From positions 578,378,868 to 578,442,867 of the forward strand of contig CM046878.1 in NCBI GenBank assembly GCA_025667525.1: DNA of 64,000 bases. Reading direction: 5' to 3'. Positions 23,106 to 34,794 of the stretch are shown here, in pieces; the first letter of the stretch is position 1; every line of letters starts with the position of its first letter. Source of the DNA: Glebionis coronaria. Its lineage: Eukaryota; Streptophyta; Magnoliopsida; Asterales; Asteraceae. The notes beneath the pieces are model-generated. The model made no database searches. It saw only the letters and a list, made by a program, of their open reading frames with translations, and had not been told where the DNA came from. The position numbers and the translations under genes are program-made.

Positions 23106-23124
23106 TCCACCCCTCCTTAAAGAG
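23106..23124 (-). other. Polypurine tract of the chromovirus
   Basis: On the minus strand TTAAGGAGGGGTGGA runs directly into the LTR (TGTGACACC), which confirms minus orientation. Confidence 0.8.
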
Positions 23125-23168
23125 AGCGACGTCCCGGCGCTCGCCTCTTCTTGTACTCACATTTCGTC

Positions 23169-26027
23169 TTACTGGAACAGATGAGGATACCTTTCCTTGA
23201 AAAAGTCCTCACGTTCCCAGGTGTATTCCGGTCCACGCTTAGAATTCCATCGGACCTTCACAATAGGAATCCTACTACGCTTCAACCGCTTGACCTCCCG
23301 GTCCATAATTTCCACAGGTTCTTCCACAAAGTGCATTTTGTCGTCTAGTCGAATCTCGTCCAAAGGAATCACCAATTCCTTGTCCGCCAAACTCTTCTTC
23401 AGGTTCGATACGTGAAACGTGTCATGAATAGCACTAAGCTCGGTCGGCAATTCTAACTTGTACGCTACCGGTCCAATTCGTTCAACGATCTTAAACGGTC
23501 CAATATACCTCGGACTCAACTTTCCTTTCTTTCCAAAACGAATTACACCCTTCCACGGCGATACCTTGAGCATAACCATATCTCCAACTTCAAACTCCAA
23601 CGGTTTCCTTCGGTTATCGGCATAACTCTTCTGTCGGCTTCTCGCAGCAAGTAGTCGGTTCTTGATCTGCACGATCTTCTCTGTCGTTTCTAATACCATT
23701 TCGGGTCCAGTCAATTGACTTTCCCCCACTTCACTCCAACACACCGGCGATCTACACTTCCTCCCATACAATGCTTCGAACGGTGCTGCCTTGATACTCG
23801 CGTGATAACTATTATTGTACGAAAATTCCACTAGAGGCAAGTGGCGTTCCCAACTTCCTCCAAAATCAATCACGCACGCTCGGAGCATGTCCTCCATCGT
23901 TTGAATCGTTCGTTCACTCTGGCCGTCAGTTTCCGGGTGATAAGCCGTGCTTAAACTCAGTTCAGTCCCCATCGCACGTTGAAGCGATTTCCAAAATTCC
24001 GACGTAAATCTACTGTCGCGATCCGAAATGATCGATAACGGCACTCCATGTCTACAGACGATCTCCTTCACGTACACGCTGGCGAGTCTTTCCATGCTGT
24101 CCGTCTTCTTCATAGGTAAGAAATGAGCAGATTTCGTCAACCTGTCCACAATTACCCATATCATATCGCATCCACTAGGAGTCCTAGGTAAACCCGTCAC
24201 GAAATCCATTGCGATTTTCTCCCATTTCCATTCTGGGATTTCCGGTTGTACCAACAATCCAGATGGTTTCTTATGTTCTGCTTGAACCTTCGCGCAAGTC
24301 AAACACTTACTAACGTAACGAGCAATATCTGCCTTCATATTCGGCCACCAATAAACTTTCTTCAGGTCGTGGTACATCTTATCCGATCCAGGATGTATCG
24401 AATACTTCGACTTATGCGACTCATTCATAACCAATTCTCGAACTCCAGGCTTTCCTTCCTCAGATGAACACAATGGTAACCAAATCCGATTCTCGAAATA
24501 TCTTAGTCCGTCTGACCTAATCACAAAAAGAGGTTTCAACATTCGTCCCAAATTTTCGGCTTCAACATTCCCTTTCATTAATCCTCTCTCCTGAGCCTTC
24601 AGTATGGTTTCGGTTAAGTCAACGCTCTCACTCATCACTAAAGCTCTAACCCTCAAAGGTTTCTCCCGTTCCTTCCTACTCAATGCATCCGCTACAACAT
24701 TCGCCTTCCCAGGGTGGTAGCGAATTTCACAGTCATAATCACTTAGTAGTTCAACCCATCGTCTCTGTCGCATATTCAACTCCTTTTGATCTAAAATGTG
24801 CTGCAAAATCTTGTGATCAGTGAATACAACACACTTTGTCCCATACAGATAGTGTCTCCACAGCTTTAACGCAAAAACTACCGCTCCTAATTCCAAATCG
24901 TGCGTCGTGTAGTTCTCCTCATTCTTCCTTAATTGCCTCGACGCGTAAGCTATCACCTTTTCACGTTGCATTAATACCGCTCCATAACCCTTACGAGACG
25001 CATCACAATACACCACGAAGTCTTCGGTTCCTTCAGGCAATGATAAAATCGGCGCGGAACATAACTTATCCTTGAGCGTTTCGAAAGCAAGCTCTTCCTC
25101 AATTCCCCATTCATACACCCTATTCTTTTCGGTAAGCCTCGTCAATGGTTTCGCAATCAACGAAAATCCTTCGATAAACCTTCGATAATACCCCGCTAAA
25201 CCCAAAAATTGTCGAACTTCAGTCGGCGTCGTCGACGCTGACCATTCCCTGATCGCTTCGATCTTAGCAGGATCTACACGAACTCCCTCACTATCAATCA
25301 CATGACCTAGAAACTGCACTGATTCCAACAAAAACTCACACTTAGAGAATTTTGCATACAGCTTCTCCTTCCTTAACAACTCCAAAATCTTTCTTAGGTG
25401 CTTCTCGTGCTCCTCCTTACTCTTAGAGTAAATAAGTATATCATCGATGAAAACAATAACAAACTTATCTAGATACAGCTTGCACACGCGATTCATAAGG
25501 TCCATGAATACAGCAGGCGCGTTCGTCAACCCAAACGGCATCACTCGAAATTCAAAGTGTCCATACCGCGTACGAAAGGCAGTTACAGGAATATCCTCCT
25601 CTCTTACACGCAGTTGATGATACCCTGATCTTAAATCGATCTTTGAGTATACACTGGAACCTTGCAATTGATCGAACAAATCATCAATCCTCGGCAATGG
25701 GTACCGATTCTTAACCGTCAGCTTATTGAGTTCTCTATAGTCGATACACATCCTAAACGAACCATCCTTCTTCTTTACGAACAACACTGGCGCTCCCCAA
25801 GGTGATGAGCTCGGCCTAATAAATCCTTTGCCCATCAATTCCTTCAATTGATCCGCTAACTCCTTTAACTCAGATGGTGCTAAGCGATACGGTGCACGTG
25901 CAACCGGCGCAGCTCCTGGCACTAATTCAATTCGAAACTCGACCTCACGGGTAGGCGGTAAACCTGGCAACTCGTCTGGAAAAACGTCCGGATACTCGCA
26001 AATAACTGGTACCTCGTCGATCCTCGC
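23169..26027 (-). CDS. Chromovirus pol (RT, RNase H, integrase, chromodomain)
   Basis: An open stretch of 952 codons in the same frame as gag, starting straight after the amber codon at 26028-26030. It has no ATG of its own before the reverse transcriptase; the first Met is about 65 codons in. Counting from codon 25970: reverse transcriptase with [19 protein letters not shown] (64-82) and catalytic FIDD (174-177), RNase H from about 320 ([13 protein letters not shown]), and integrase zinc domain [11 protein letters not shown]...CLTCAKVQ (about 530-570). The integrase core has [16 protein letters not shown] and ETDGQSERT carrying the D, D and E. A chromodomain-like end ([20 protein letters not shown], then [14 protein letters not shown]) covers the last 50 residues. 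All key catalytic residues are in place. Expression depends on getting past the amber codon. Confidence 0.95.
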   Translation of the reverse strand, partial: ARIDEVPVICEYPDVFPDELPGLPPTREVEFRIELVPGAAPVARAPYRLAPSELKELADQLKELMGKGFIRPSSSPWGAPVLFVKKKDGSFRMCIDYRELNKLTVKNRYPLPRIDDLFDQLQGSSVYSKIDLRSGYHQLRVREEDIPVTAFRTRYGHFEFRVMPFGLTNAPAVFMDLMNRVCKLYLDKFVIVFIDDILIYSKSKEEHEKHLRKILELLRKEKLYAKFSKCEFLLESVQFLGHVIDSEGVRVDPAKIEAIREWSASTTPTEVRQFLGLAGYYRRFIEGFSLIAKPLTRLTEKNRVYEWGIEEELAFETLKDKLCSAPILSLPEGTEDFVVYCDASRKGYGAVLMQREKVIAYASRQLRKNEENYTTHDLELGAVVFALKLWRHYLYGTKCVVFTDHKILQHILDQKELNMRQRRWVELLSDYDCEIRYHPGKANVVADALSRKEREKPLRVRALVMSESVDLTETILKAQERGLMKGNVEAENLGRMLKPLFVIRSDGLRYFENRIWLPLCSSEEGKPGVRELVMNESHKSKYSIHPGSDKMYHDLKKVYWWPNMKADIARYVSKCLTCAKVQAEHKKPSGLLVQPEIPEWKWEKIAMDFVTGLPRTPSGCDMIWVIVDRLTKSAHFLPMKKTDSMERLASVYVKEIVCRHGVPLSIISDRDSRFTSEFWKSLQRAMGTELSLSTAYHPETDGQSERTIQTMEDMLRACVIDFGGSWERHLPLVEFSYNNSYHASIKAAPFEALYGRKCRSPVCWSEVGESQLTGPEMVLETTEKIVQIKNRLLAARSRQKSYADNRRKPLEFEVGDMVMLKVSPWKGVIRFGKKGKLSPRYIGPFKIVERIGPVAYKLELPTELSAIHDTFHVSNLKKSLADKELVIPLDEIRLDDKMHFVEEPVEIMDREVKRLKRSRIPIVKVRWNSKRGPEYTWEREDFFKERYPHLFQ

Positions 26028-27614
26028 CTATACATCACCATCGCTCGAAACCTGTGCCAAAAACACATCGCATCCGCTCTCCACGTACTTCATCATTTTC
26101 AAACACGAAATCACCTTCAAACGAGAAGTGCATTCGTCTCCCTTTACCGTCAAAACCCTATTCCTCAGCGGAATCTGAACCAACCTCTCACCACAGACGA
26201 TCGTAGCACTATGCGCCATTAGCCAATCCATTCCCACAATCACGTCAAACGATCCTAGCTCTATGGGCATCAAGTCGATTTTAAAAGCGTAATTTCCTAA
26301 CTTCAAGGTACACCCTTTCAGTATAGAATTCGTACTAACAATTTTTCCATCGGCTAATTCAACATTATAACTAGTCGTTAACAACACCGGTTCTCTCTCA
26401 ATATGACGACTAAATCTAACGTCTACAAAACTCTTGTCGGAGCCAGAATCAAATAAAATACTAGCATAACAAGCGTCTAGCAAAAACGTACCGGTAACCA
26501 CATTTGGACCCTGTGGTTTATCAGCAGTTCCCACTTGATACACAGCTGCCGCATTATTACCTCCCCGCCTGTTTCCTGTCTTCGGGCAATTCGCTTGCAC
26601 ATGACCCCTTTCTCCACAGCTATAACATCCCCTCATCCTAATAGCATTAGCCCCAGTGGCTACTCCTCCCGTTCGACAACTCGAAGTCCTATGACCTGCC
26701 TTTCCACACTTGCCGCATGCCGGCGGGCAATTTCCAACATGATACAAGTTGCACTTTCCACAATGGGGATTCACTTTCACACCTCTAGGGTTCGTCACTG
26801 CCCTCATCCCTTCGTTCCTTCTCTGATTATACTGTTGATTACGGTTCGGCCCATGGTTGTTTCGGTTTCCACTTCGGTTCTGGCCTTGGGATTGATTACT
26901 TTGTGCTGCCTCCCATTTCCTCTTGTTGCCCTCAGCAATGTAGTTTTGCTTGTCCTGAAGCTTAACGCCCATCAAAGCGTGAGCCATTTGAACCGCTTCA
27001 TCAAACGTTCCAGGTTTTGACGAAGTTGTTTCACCTTTGATGTTGCTAGATAAACCCTTAATATACTGCTTCATTTTCTTGGCATCATTGGCAAATATGT
27101 CCGGACACAAAAGACTTAACTCATTGAATCTCCTGGTGTAAGCAGCTATATCGTTATTCTTCAAGGTCAAATGCCTCAACTCGTCCTCCAATTGCCCCAA
27201 TTCCTCCTCTGGGCAAAACTTCTTTGTCAACAAAGCTTTGGTCGCATTCCACGTCCTTGCATTCGCTACAGCCAATCCAACCGTAGCTACCTGGGTATTC
27301 CACCAACTTAACGCATCATCGAGAAACGTAGCCGCTGCAAATTTCACTTTATCCGCTTCTGCACAACCACTGATTTCAAACGTACTTTCAACTTTTTCCA
27401 ACCATCGTCTAAGTTCTAAAGCTCCACCCGTTCCACGGAACTGCGTGGGACCACACTTCATAAAGCTAGAATAGGTACACACTCTCGGGGCTTGCTGTCT
27501 CCCCGCGTTCCTTCCTGGATCCTGATTTCTCCCAGCTCGGTCCGCTTCCAACGCATTTGCTATAGCTTCCTGAATCATGGTGTTAACACGATCGGCGGTC
27601 AACTTTGGAGGCAT
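26028..27614 (-). CDS. Chromovirus gag and protease
   Basis: 528 residues from the ATG at 27614 (MPPKLTADRV) to a TAG at 26028-26030. I prefer this ATG because the nine codons before it overlap a likely splice acceptor and begin with TTG. Contents: Retrotrans_gag core (ALELRRWLEKVESTFEISGC, LDDALSWWNTQV, EELGQLEDELRHLTLKNND), an Asn/Gln-rich linker, two zinc knuckles (CGKCGKAGHRTSSC and CYSCGERGHVQANC) and a retropepsin with LFDSGSDKSFVD and IVGMDWL. The capsid and nucleocapsid parts package RNA, and the protease cuts the polyprotein. The TAG lies after the protease and is followed in frame by the pol linker. Confidence 0.95.
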   Translation of the reverse strand: MPPKLTADRVNTMIQEAIANALEADRAGRNQDPGRNAGRQQAPRVCTYSSFMKCGPTQFRGTGGALELRRWLEKVESTFEISGCAEADKVKFAAATFLDDALSWWNTQVATVGLAVANARTWNATKALLTKKFCPEEELGQLEDELRHLTLKNNDIAAYTRRFNELSLLCPDIFANDAKKMKQYIKGLSSNIKGETTSSKPGTFDEAVQMAHALMGVKLQDKQNYIAEGNKRKWEAAQSNQSQGQNRSGNRNNHGPNRNQQYNQRRNEGMRAVTNPRGVKVNPHCGKCNLYHVGNCPPACGKCGKAGHRTSSCRTGGVATGANAIRMRGCYSCGERGHVQANCPKTGNRRGGNNAAAVYQVGTADKPQGPNVVTGTFLLDACYASILFDSGSDKSFVDVRFSRHIEREPVLLTTSYNVELADGKIVSTNSILKGCTLKLGNYAFKIDLMPIELGSFDVIVGMDWLMAHSATIVCGERLVQIPLRNRVLTVKGDECTSRLKVISCLKMMKYVESGCDVFLAQVSSDGDV

Positions 27615-27635
27615 GGTGTTATCGAATATCTCTTT

Positions 27636-27660
27636 CTGCAAGACAAGGAAAATAGAAAAA
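27636..27660 (-). promoter_or_regulatory. Likely 3' splice site just upstream of gag
   Basis: The minus strand reads TTTTTCTATTTTCCTTGTCTTGCAG, a pyrimidine tract ending in TGCAG, 22 bases before the gag ATG. Possible donors lie at about 27900 (GTATGA) and 27704 (GTATGT). No transcript evidence is available here. Confidence 0.5.
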
Positions 27661-27953
27661 CAATGTAAGTATTCATATCAAGTTTCCCAGACATAAAATA
27701 CATACAACGACTCATCACTACGGAGTTACTAATATTCATCAATTCACACCACAAAAGATCAAATTTAAGACATATCACAGATCATGAAAGGTAACATAGA
27801 TTGTATTGATAATTAACCAAAATCGTGACAAGTATTTCCACTACAATCGTTCACCACAAAACATCAAGTACTTGAGTTTCTCGTCATAATACCATCATAC
27901 AAAGGTCTAAAATAGTTCTATTACAATGATCAAAGAAAATACAAAACAAGTAA

Positions 27954-28811
27954 CTAGGCATGTGGTGATTCACACGGCCTCTTGGATGGCGGCTCGTCGT
28001 CGTCTTCCTCGGTTTCCTCATCACTAACGTCCTCATCTACATCATCCATTTTTCCTTTTCCTTTCTCCTCTGGCCCACATTCTGTTTCCTTTCTCGTCCC
28101 TGATGTGGATCCACACTCAATCGCTACCTGACTTCCTACCGAAATACAAGCACCTCTAGTAGGCGGCTGAATCATAAAGTCATTCGCCTCCATCTCCAAA
28201 TCGTCCACGAATCTCCAATCCGGGGGCAATGAATCCCTCACACGATGCTCCCAACTCTGCATCCTCGACAACCTCATCTGATCCTCCCTAACACGGTCAA
28301 GACTAGCACTTAAATTCGCAACCATTGATCTTAAACTGTTGATGTCACTTTTGTTCACATTCCCGTCATACTCAATCCTTGCAGTCCTTTCCAACAGTCT
28401 TTCATCCGCCTGATCATTCTCGTTGAACCTACTGACCACCCTTGATTCCACTACATACCTCATGCACATCGATCCTTCCAAACCTCTCACAGTCCGTCGT
28501 ACAAAATGATAATTCCTCGGTCCGGGACAGCAAATTCTTGGGATGCCTTGATGAAGAGAATTTGCGCTCATTGCACCTTCGGCTCTTCTGGGGATACCTG
28601 GTACACCAACCAGATGGGAAGTACGCATAGGCGTGGGGCAAGTAGTTCTCCTTGGGTCGGGGTCCTGGGCTTGTACATCGTTCGTCTCAGCTCGTCCTTC
28701 GGCTGTTGTTCCAACACTTCCCCCTTCGCGACCTACGACGTAATCGTTTCCGTTATCGTTGGGCGGTACCTCGGCCATTCCTGCAATAACAGCGAATTTC
28801 GGAGGGTACAT
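27954..28811 (-). CDS. Additional sense ORF upstream of chromovirus gag, function unknown
   Basis: 285 codons from the ATG at 28811 to a TAG at 27954, in the sense direction, between the 5' LTR and gag. I do not recognise the family. The N-terminal third is polar (ProArgGlyAsp-rich). The middle (about 128-195) has charged, Leu-spaced residues that could form a helix or coiled coil (LLERTARIEYDG, LRSMVANLSASLDRVRE). The last 35 residues are very acidic (DDVDEDVSDEETEEDDD) and end in PPSKRP, nuclear-signal-like. No gag, protease or zinc motif is visible. Its frame equals that of gag 313 bases downstream, and a splice acceptor lies between. It may be a separate protein, a spliced N-terminal extension of Gag, or a non-coding open stretch. 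It is unlikely to be chance at this length in a young element. Confidence 0.6.
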   Translation of the reverse strand: MYPPKFAVIAGMAEVPPNDNGNDYVVGREGGSVGTTAEGRAETNDVQAQDPDPRRTTCPTPMRTSHLVGVPGIPRRAEGAMSANSLHQGIPRICCPGPRNYHFVRRTVRGLEGSMCMRYVVESRVVSRFNENDQADERLLERTARIEYDGNVNKSDINSLRSMVANLSASLDRVREDQMRLSRMQSWEHRVRDSLPPDWRFVDDLEMEANDFMIQPPTRGACISVGSQVAIECGSTSGTRKETECGPEEKGKGKMDDVDEDVSDEETEEDDDEPPSKRPCESPHA

Positions 28812-29148
28812 AAGTAATTATACAATATTTATAAATACATGCATGCAAATGCAATGCAAAGGTGGTACATATGCCCGAAATGTAATAATATGATGCTCAT
28901 GCATGATTAATACAAAAATTACGATGTCGGATATTTCACGTAAAATTCAACGTCTACATATAGTAATTCCATACTTACGTAATAATTACCCACCTATATA
29001 CTTTACTCAAAAGTATACGTCAAATGCCATAAATACAACAATAAATCTTACCGGAGCCATGCAGGATAGTTGTGTGTGCTTGGACCCTTTCTTACGACAC
29101 CAAAAGTTATAGTTTAGTATTTTCAAAAACGACCTAGTTCTCTATAAC
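28812..29148 (-). other. 5' leader of the chromovirus
   Basis: AT-rich transcribed leader between the primer-binding site and the upstream ORF. No structure is assigned. Confidence 0.6.
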
Positions 29149-29169
29149 TCGTGGCTCTGATTACCAATC
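29149..29169 (-). other. Primer-binding site of the chromovirus
   Basis: Directly after the LTR, the minus strand reads TTGGTAATCAGAGCCAC. It matches the initiator-Met tRNA site TGGTATCAGAGC except for one extra A. Confidence 0.8.
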
Positions 29170-31958
29170 TGTAACACCCCCACAATTGCTATGCGCAGCG
29201 GAACTACAACAATGGGTGCTACACAGTATTCATTGCACACAAGATATATCAAACGACGCTAAAAAGACGTCGACTTAAAACTTAAATTTAAAATTGTTAG
29301 ATGATACATGTCCACAGTTTTTCCAACCCCAAATAGTGCACAGAGTTTAGCGTTTTCGGTCCCCATGAATCTCAACCCAAAACTTCAGTTTTACAACAAC
29401 ATAACATTAAACTTAAAAATTGTTTAAGTAGAAAAGGAGGGAAAAACAAGCGGACACCAAGCCGTACACACAACATCCATCCCATGCATGCTCCATCCTA
29501 CACCTCAGCGGTTACCTGAAACACATGCCGAAAATTTGGTCAACGAAAACGTTGAGTGGAATTCATAGGTTTTACAATCCATTTGAACGTATATATAGTA
29601 AAAACCATTCGTGATCATTTATAGTCTTGTCGATCAAACAAACTATAATCAGGATACTGACAATTGTGTTTAAGCTCATGACACTAACTCAATCACCCGC
29701 GTAATAATACCGGCGTAATTCAGATGAAACCAGTGCCCCTTCTAAAGGCATCAGTTGCAATTATACCTTATTTCTCATACAAAATAATCTACCGCAGAAC
29801 TTACTATAAGTACAGCTTCTCGGCTAGCATTGGGTCGTTAACCCCGTAGTACTACAAATTGCATAAGCGGCTATTTCCCCCTACTCGAGGGCAGGACAAT
29901 AGTTAATAGTTCATGATTTTAGGGACTTTTGCAACTTTGGTACTCAACACAATTTCTAAGGCAACTTTCGGGTCTAACAATCATTCATGATATACGTTCC
30001 TTTTAAAAACTAGCATGCATTTCCCTCGCGGGTAAAACAATTTGAAATAAGTATAAGCGAGGCTATAAATTCACACCTTATATCTTAAGTAGTCGGTAGT
30101 TCGAGGGATGATCACTGACGATGTTACGGATGCCCGGTTAAATCAACACCTATCACAAATAACGCTTAATGAGTAATCTCATTTAAATACTTTACGGTAC
30201 TGTATAAATACATATATACTAGTCACTTAGGACAAGTATAACTCACGCCAAAAACAAAAACAACAAGTATCACTCATTTTATTCCAATTGTTCTCACTAC
30301 TTACGTTGTCCATTTTTACCCATTCTCGCCGGTACTCGACTAAAGTACGGGCTGTTTTACCTTATTAAACCACACTTATAAAATTTGACAAAATTTCCAA
30401 AAATCCTATAAGACCTGTAGATAACATGTTTTTAAGCCCAATAAAAGTTTTTACTTTTACGACCCGTTACGCAACTCATTTCCACGACTACATTTTACGG
30501 GCTGAAATTGCGCTTCGACCAATTTTGACCTCTTTGACCTATATGAAAAATGCCTTTGACTTCTTTGACTCATAAGTCAACATATAGACTCATTTGTACA
30601 GGTTAGGGACCAAATTTTGACCCTTGACCATTTACCAATTTATACTTGTGACCCTCGGGATTTGACTAAAACTTTGCACAAATTCGGATTATGAAAGTCC
30701 TCGTCTCCCGGTACCCGATCTTTAAAATGTCATAACTTTTAGCTCGTTTTGAGTCACGGGCTCCACCTTATACCAAATTAAAGCTAGAAAGATCCTCTAT
30801 CACTATATTTAGTTTTCAAGACCTGGAACAAAAATCATTTTTATGAAATGGACCAAATGTTTCTGCCTAAAAATGACCATACCAAAAACGCACTTAGGCT
30901 CGATTCCAAGCCTTCTAACCACCACTAAACATCATCCTAAGCCTTCCCAAACATATCCTAACATCAATTTTCAGTCCTACCCCTATTGATCAACCAAACA
31001 CAAAATCAAGAATCAAAGAAAATGAACATGCAACCACTAACACCTATGTAAAACACCCTTAAACATCAAACCAAACACAAGAATAACATGCAAAATCAAC
31101 AACCACCATGGCTCCCCAAACACCCCCATTGCCGTGGGGTTTGGGTGACCAAATCACCACAACCAAATTAATTTTGGTGGGTTTTCTTGGTGTTTATACT
31201 TCCATAACACTTAAAATCAACATGCATTAGCTCATTTAGCCTCAAAAACGAATTTGGATCATATGGAAAAATCTTGGAAAATTTTTGTCAATGCATGTGG
31301 GATTTGAGCACATGAATGTGTAGGGAATGACCAAACTAGATGTGGTCTTACCTTGGATTTTTGAAAAATCAAGTGGAAAAAGATTTTTGGTGAATTTTTG
31401 GGTGGTCTAGGGGTGTCCGTCGGTTTGAGAGAGAGAGGAGGGAGAGAGAGCTCAAATTTTGGTGAAAGTGTTGTGTGTGTTTGTATTTATGCCAATTTTA
31501 GCCTTTTTGGTGGGTTGGGAGGGGCCTTTGTGCAATTTCTAGCTTCTTTTGTCCTTAAATGAAAAACGTCCTCAAAACTTTGCGGGTTCGACTCATTTGT
31601 CAATTTTGAAAATTTTACGGGAGTCGGAAATCTTCCCGAACACTCCAAAATATTTTTGGGATACTTTAAATGTACTCGGAAGGCTATAAAACTCACCCGA
31701 CTCAACTTAACACGAACCGTAAATAAAATTCTCGAAAAATTACATTATCGATAAATCGTCAAAAATTATATGAAATTGGGCATCCCTCGGGATCGTAATC
31801 GTCATCGTCCTTCTTAAAACGTCAAACGTAAAAATTATAACCTCGAACATCGGCTTTAACCAAAATACTTATAAGTATAGAAATTAAAATTTATTAAAAA
31901 TTTCAAAAATTAGCGTAATTTAGGGTATCGTTAATGACCTTGATTCTAGGGTGTCACA
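29170..31958 (-). repeat. 5' LTR of the chromovirus
   Basis: 2789 bp, nearly identical to 20310-23105; lacks 8 bp near 29690 and has one extra base near 30711. The GA-rich run is at about 31426-31450. Confidence 0.95.
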
Positions 31959-31963
31959 CAGAC

Positions 31964-34382
31964 TCACCGGTACACCATCAGATCGGCTAGGATGCGTTAA
32001 ACCGAGACCGATGGCGATACCTTTGGTTGAAGTCCGGTTCTTTTTTTCAACACGTCTCACATGCTGCTTGAACTTGTCTTCCAACAAAATCATTATCGGC
32101 ACACCCGCAATATGGACAGGAACTTGTAGTTGGGAGATATCTGGCTCAGCCATGGCATGATGATCTTCTTCCGTTTCTACTGCGGAGTGACTCGCTAGAG
32201 TAAGGCCTACCATGATCACATTTATGGGTTGATCTTGATCTTTTTTAAACGACATATATGATAGGAAGAGGAAGGCCTTCTAATCTATGGAAAGCAGCGT
32301 CAAATATCTCTTGTGCGTACCTAGAATAGATTTTGCTACCCTCCAACGGTCCTGTCAATGAAGCATCTTTGAAGGCGCGTTCCATGGCAAGGCTTTGTCC
32401 TAGTAACTGCGCAGCATCGAAAATGTCCTTGATCGCATTCTTAAGGTTGGGTAGCTCCACGACACCCTTGGCAGCTAGTGGTAGACCATTCCTTATTAAC
32501 CACTGGTTCTCAGCACGTACTACTGTGAGGTGCGGATAAAGCTCCTCATCAAAATCTGTACTCATGTGCTTCAGAGATTCTGCTTTCTTGGCCATGTCTT
32601 TGTGACAGTTGGCAATGAAGTTGTCACAGTTTGAATTAAGGGCACTCATACCCTCATCCGGCTTAGCTATGGCCCAGCGGTTTTCATCCTCCTGCCTTGC
32701 GCGAAGGCGGAAACGATGCCTTCTAATCCTCTAGATATTGAATGGATCCAACATTTATACTCGACACAATGCGTAAACGTGCGCGTTCAACCTTGGTGCA
32801 TACAAGTTCATGGTCATTTTGCTTTGTCGCTTGTTTGATTTTCATGTCCACTTATGCCAGGCGCTCAGACAGATGTGACATCTTCTTTTTTAGATGCGAG
32901 GCTAATGTTATTTCCTATGAGGCGACTGTGTCCAACTCTCTCATTAACACTTCATCGGACAGATTGCTCAGGAGGTGGGCGCGCCCGGGGGGAGTAATAT
33001 TTTGGTGGAAATCTGCACATTCGGTCGCATTACCCATTGCGTACGAGCGCGGGCACTTCCAGGGAGGAAGGAATCTTGTGGATTTCAAGGTGTTGGCGTT
33101 AATCTTCATCGTTGCAATATATGGGCTGCAGGGTTAACATCCTACAAGTGTTAGAAAGGGGCTCCTTTTCTCAAAGGACTATACATAGCAGAATTCGTAT
33201 ATACCTTGATACATGTGTATTTTTGCGCAGCCTGGAAAGCATGCCCTACAAAGTAGTATCGGTGCGCGGTCTGGTCTGCAGTGTCCTGCTCCTCTTGGGA
33301 ATTTGATCTTTTGGGGAGCATGGTAACCTTTTGTAGCTTGGGATAGGTATGAACTCTTCTGAAGGACCAGCGCACGAGCTATCCCCGGGATCCACTTCTT
33401 CCGACGACGACTCCATTATGCACGGCACACTCCGAATGGGAGTGGAATTTAGTACGACTATCCTCTCTATACCTCTATGGTCGTTAGGGAGGGATACGCC
33501 AACTCTACGGTGCGTTGACCTACACGCCATCCATTAGTTACCTCGAATGGTGTGAAGGGTCGAGCGCATATGGTCGTGGTGCAGGGATGCTCGCGCTTCA
33601 CAAGCTGCATGTACGTTATCTCTGCAAAAGTATGAGGAATATCTGAGTACATAAGCATACACCATCTGAATTTTAAGTCTATCTAATGGGATTTCATACC
33701 ATGATCAAATTCATCAAAGTATTGGGGGAGGTGGTTTGCTGGAAGAGTTGACGTATGACTCAGCCCTAATGCGTATAGTAGTGCCTCTGGTTATTCTTAT
33801 AGGTATTCAATCAGTGTTAATTGTCTGCGCATATGCTTCATTATATGTACCAGAGATAAGGCGGTAATCTTTCATCATAGTGTCGCGGGTGATGAAGTCG
33901 TAGTCGAACGGGAATACAACATTATCCACCTAATAAAATTTGTCAGTCCAATTCTTCAGAGAATCTACCTTGACCTTATAACATTGTAATTGGCCAGGGC
34001 GTTTCGCGAAGGATATCCACCCGTTTATCCAGGAGGGTCGATAAAAGGCACGAAACAAATTTATGATTGGGTCAATATTCTTTAGTAGGAAGTTTATCTC
34101 GAAATTTGAGATCTTCGTCGCACCAATACAGTGCAGCTGTGAGAGGTGTATGCTGTAGTAGCTAAGCACGTCCGTCAGAAAACGGCTTAGAGGTATGCGG
34201 TTATTAGAAAACTCAAACAACCTGGTGTATACCCCAATTTTTCCAGTAGGGAAGATTCCTATGTGTTCTTGTGGATCTGGCACGGTCGGATGGAGATCCT
34301 TGGGTATATGATACTTGGTAACAAGAGTGGACAGTTCTTGTTCTGCTATACAGGAGGTCACATCAAATAGTTGGACCACCAT
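31964..34382 (-). pseudogene. Antisense gene of the Tat element (Transposase_28-like)
   Basis: On the minus strand, from an ATG at 34382: 150 codons containing LSTLVTKYHIPKDLHPTVP, GKIGVYTRLFEFSNNRIPLS and KISNFEINFLLKNI. This is the signature of proteins labelled putative gypsy-type transposon (Pfam Transposase_28, from memory), which lie antisense to pol in Tat elements. A stop at 33930-33932 is followed in frame by VDNVVFPFDYDF. Later pieces in the expected order are EVLMRELDT (32915-33109), a coiled-coil-like part, YPHLTVVRAENQWLIRNGL (32245-32649), and an end in RSDGVPVS near 31970. Several stops break it. Its last 44 codons lie beyond the chromovirus at 20176-20309. The role of these proteins is unknown. 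Confidence 0.8.
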
Positions 34383-34514
34383 TTTTTCTCTTACTTCAGT
34401 TGGGTACGAAGGGGAACTATTTTCTACTATGGTGCTTAGTTTTTGCTGTTTTCAACAATGGCGGAAGGGTTTTTTGAAATGAAAGGGAAAGAGGTTGAAG
34501 GTCTGTCACACTGC

Positions 34515-34523
34515 ATTTATATA
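34515..34523 (-). promoter_or_regulatory. TATA box of the antisense Tat gene
   Basis: TATATAAAT on the minus strand lies 133 bases upstream of the antisense ATG at 34382 and outside the LTR. This suggests the antisense gene has its own promoter. Confidence 0.55.
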
Positions 34524-34794
34524 CGCACTCGATGTACGAGATCTTGCGACATGTGTCCACTGGATTGTTTCATCTTACGGTGTTGGTTAGTTGGCCCTTA
34601 TGACGTGGTTAATGCCTTTCCTGGTTTCCAAAGTAAGGTAGTACTAGTGGAGTCTGACGTGGATAAATGTTTAAAACTCATTTCATGTGCGTCGTACATG
34701 AAATTTCTTTTTATGGGATGTCTGCGAAGGGGCCTTAGAGATTCGTAGTCTAGTAGCAGCGGTTAGCACCTGCGACCACTAGACTGAGGGGACA

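Larger units (their letters stand above)
20310..31958 (-). mobile_element. Recent chromovirus (Ty3/gypsy, Tekay/Del-like), minus strand
   Basis: LTRs of 2796 bp (left) and 2789 bp (right) start TGTAACACCCCCAC and end GGTGTCACA on the plus strand. They are flanked by a perfect CAGAC duplication (20305-20309 and 31959-31963). By hand I count about 10 substitutions plus two indels (8 bp and 1 bp) between them; the indels exactly explain the length difference. Inside, from right to left: primer-binding site, a 285-codon ORF, gag-protease, amber codon, and pol with a C-terminal chromodomain. This is the youngest insertion in tower A. Chromodomains of this type bind histone marks and steer integration (family knowledge). 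Confidence 0.96.

Noticed and set aside
26535..27020. 161-codon open frame on the plus strand
   Set aside because: Lies antisense to the intact chromovirus gag and shows no domain; a shadow of the real gene.
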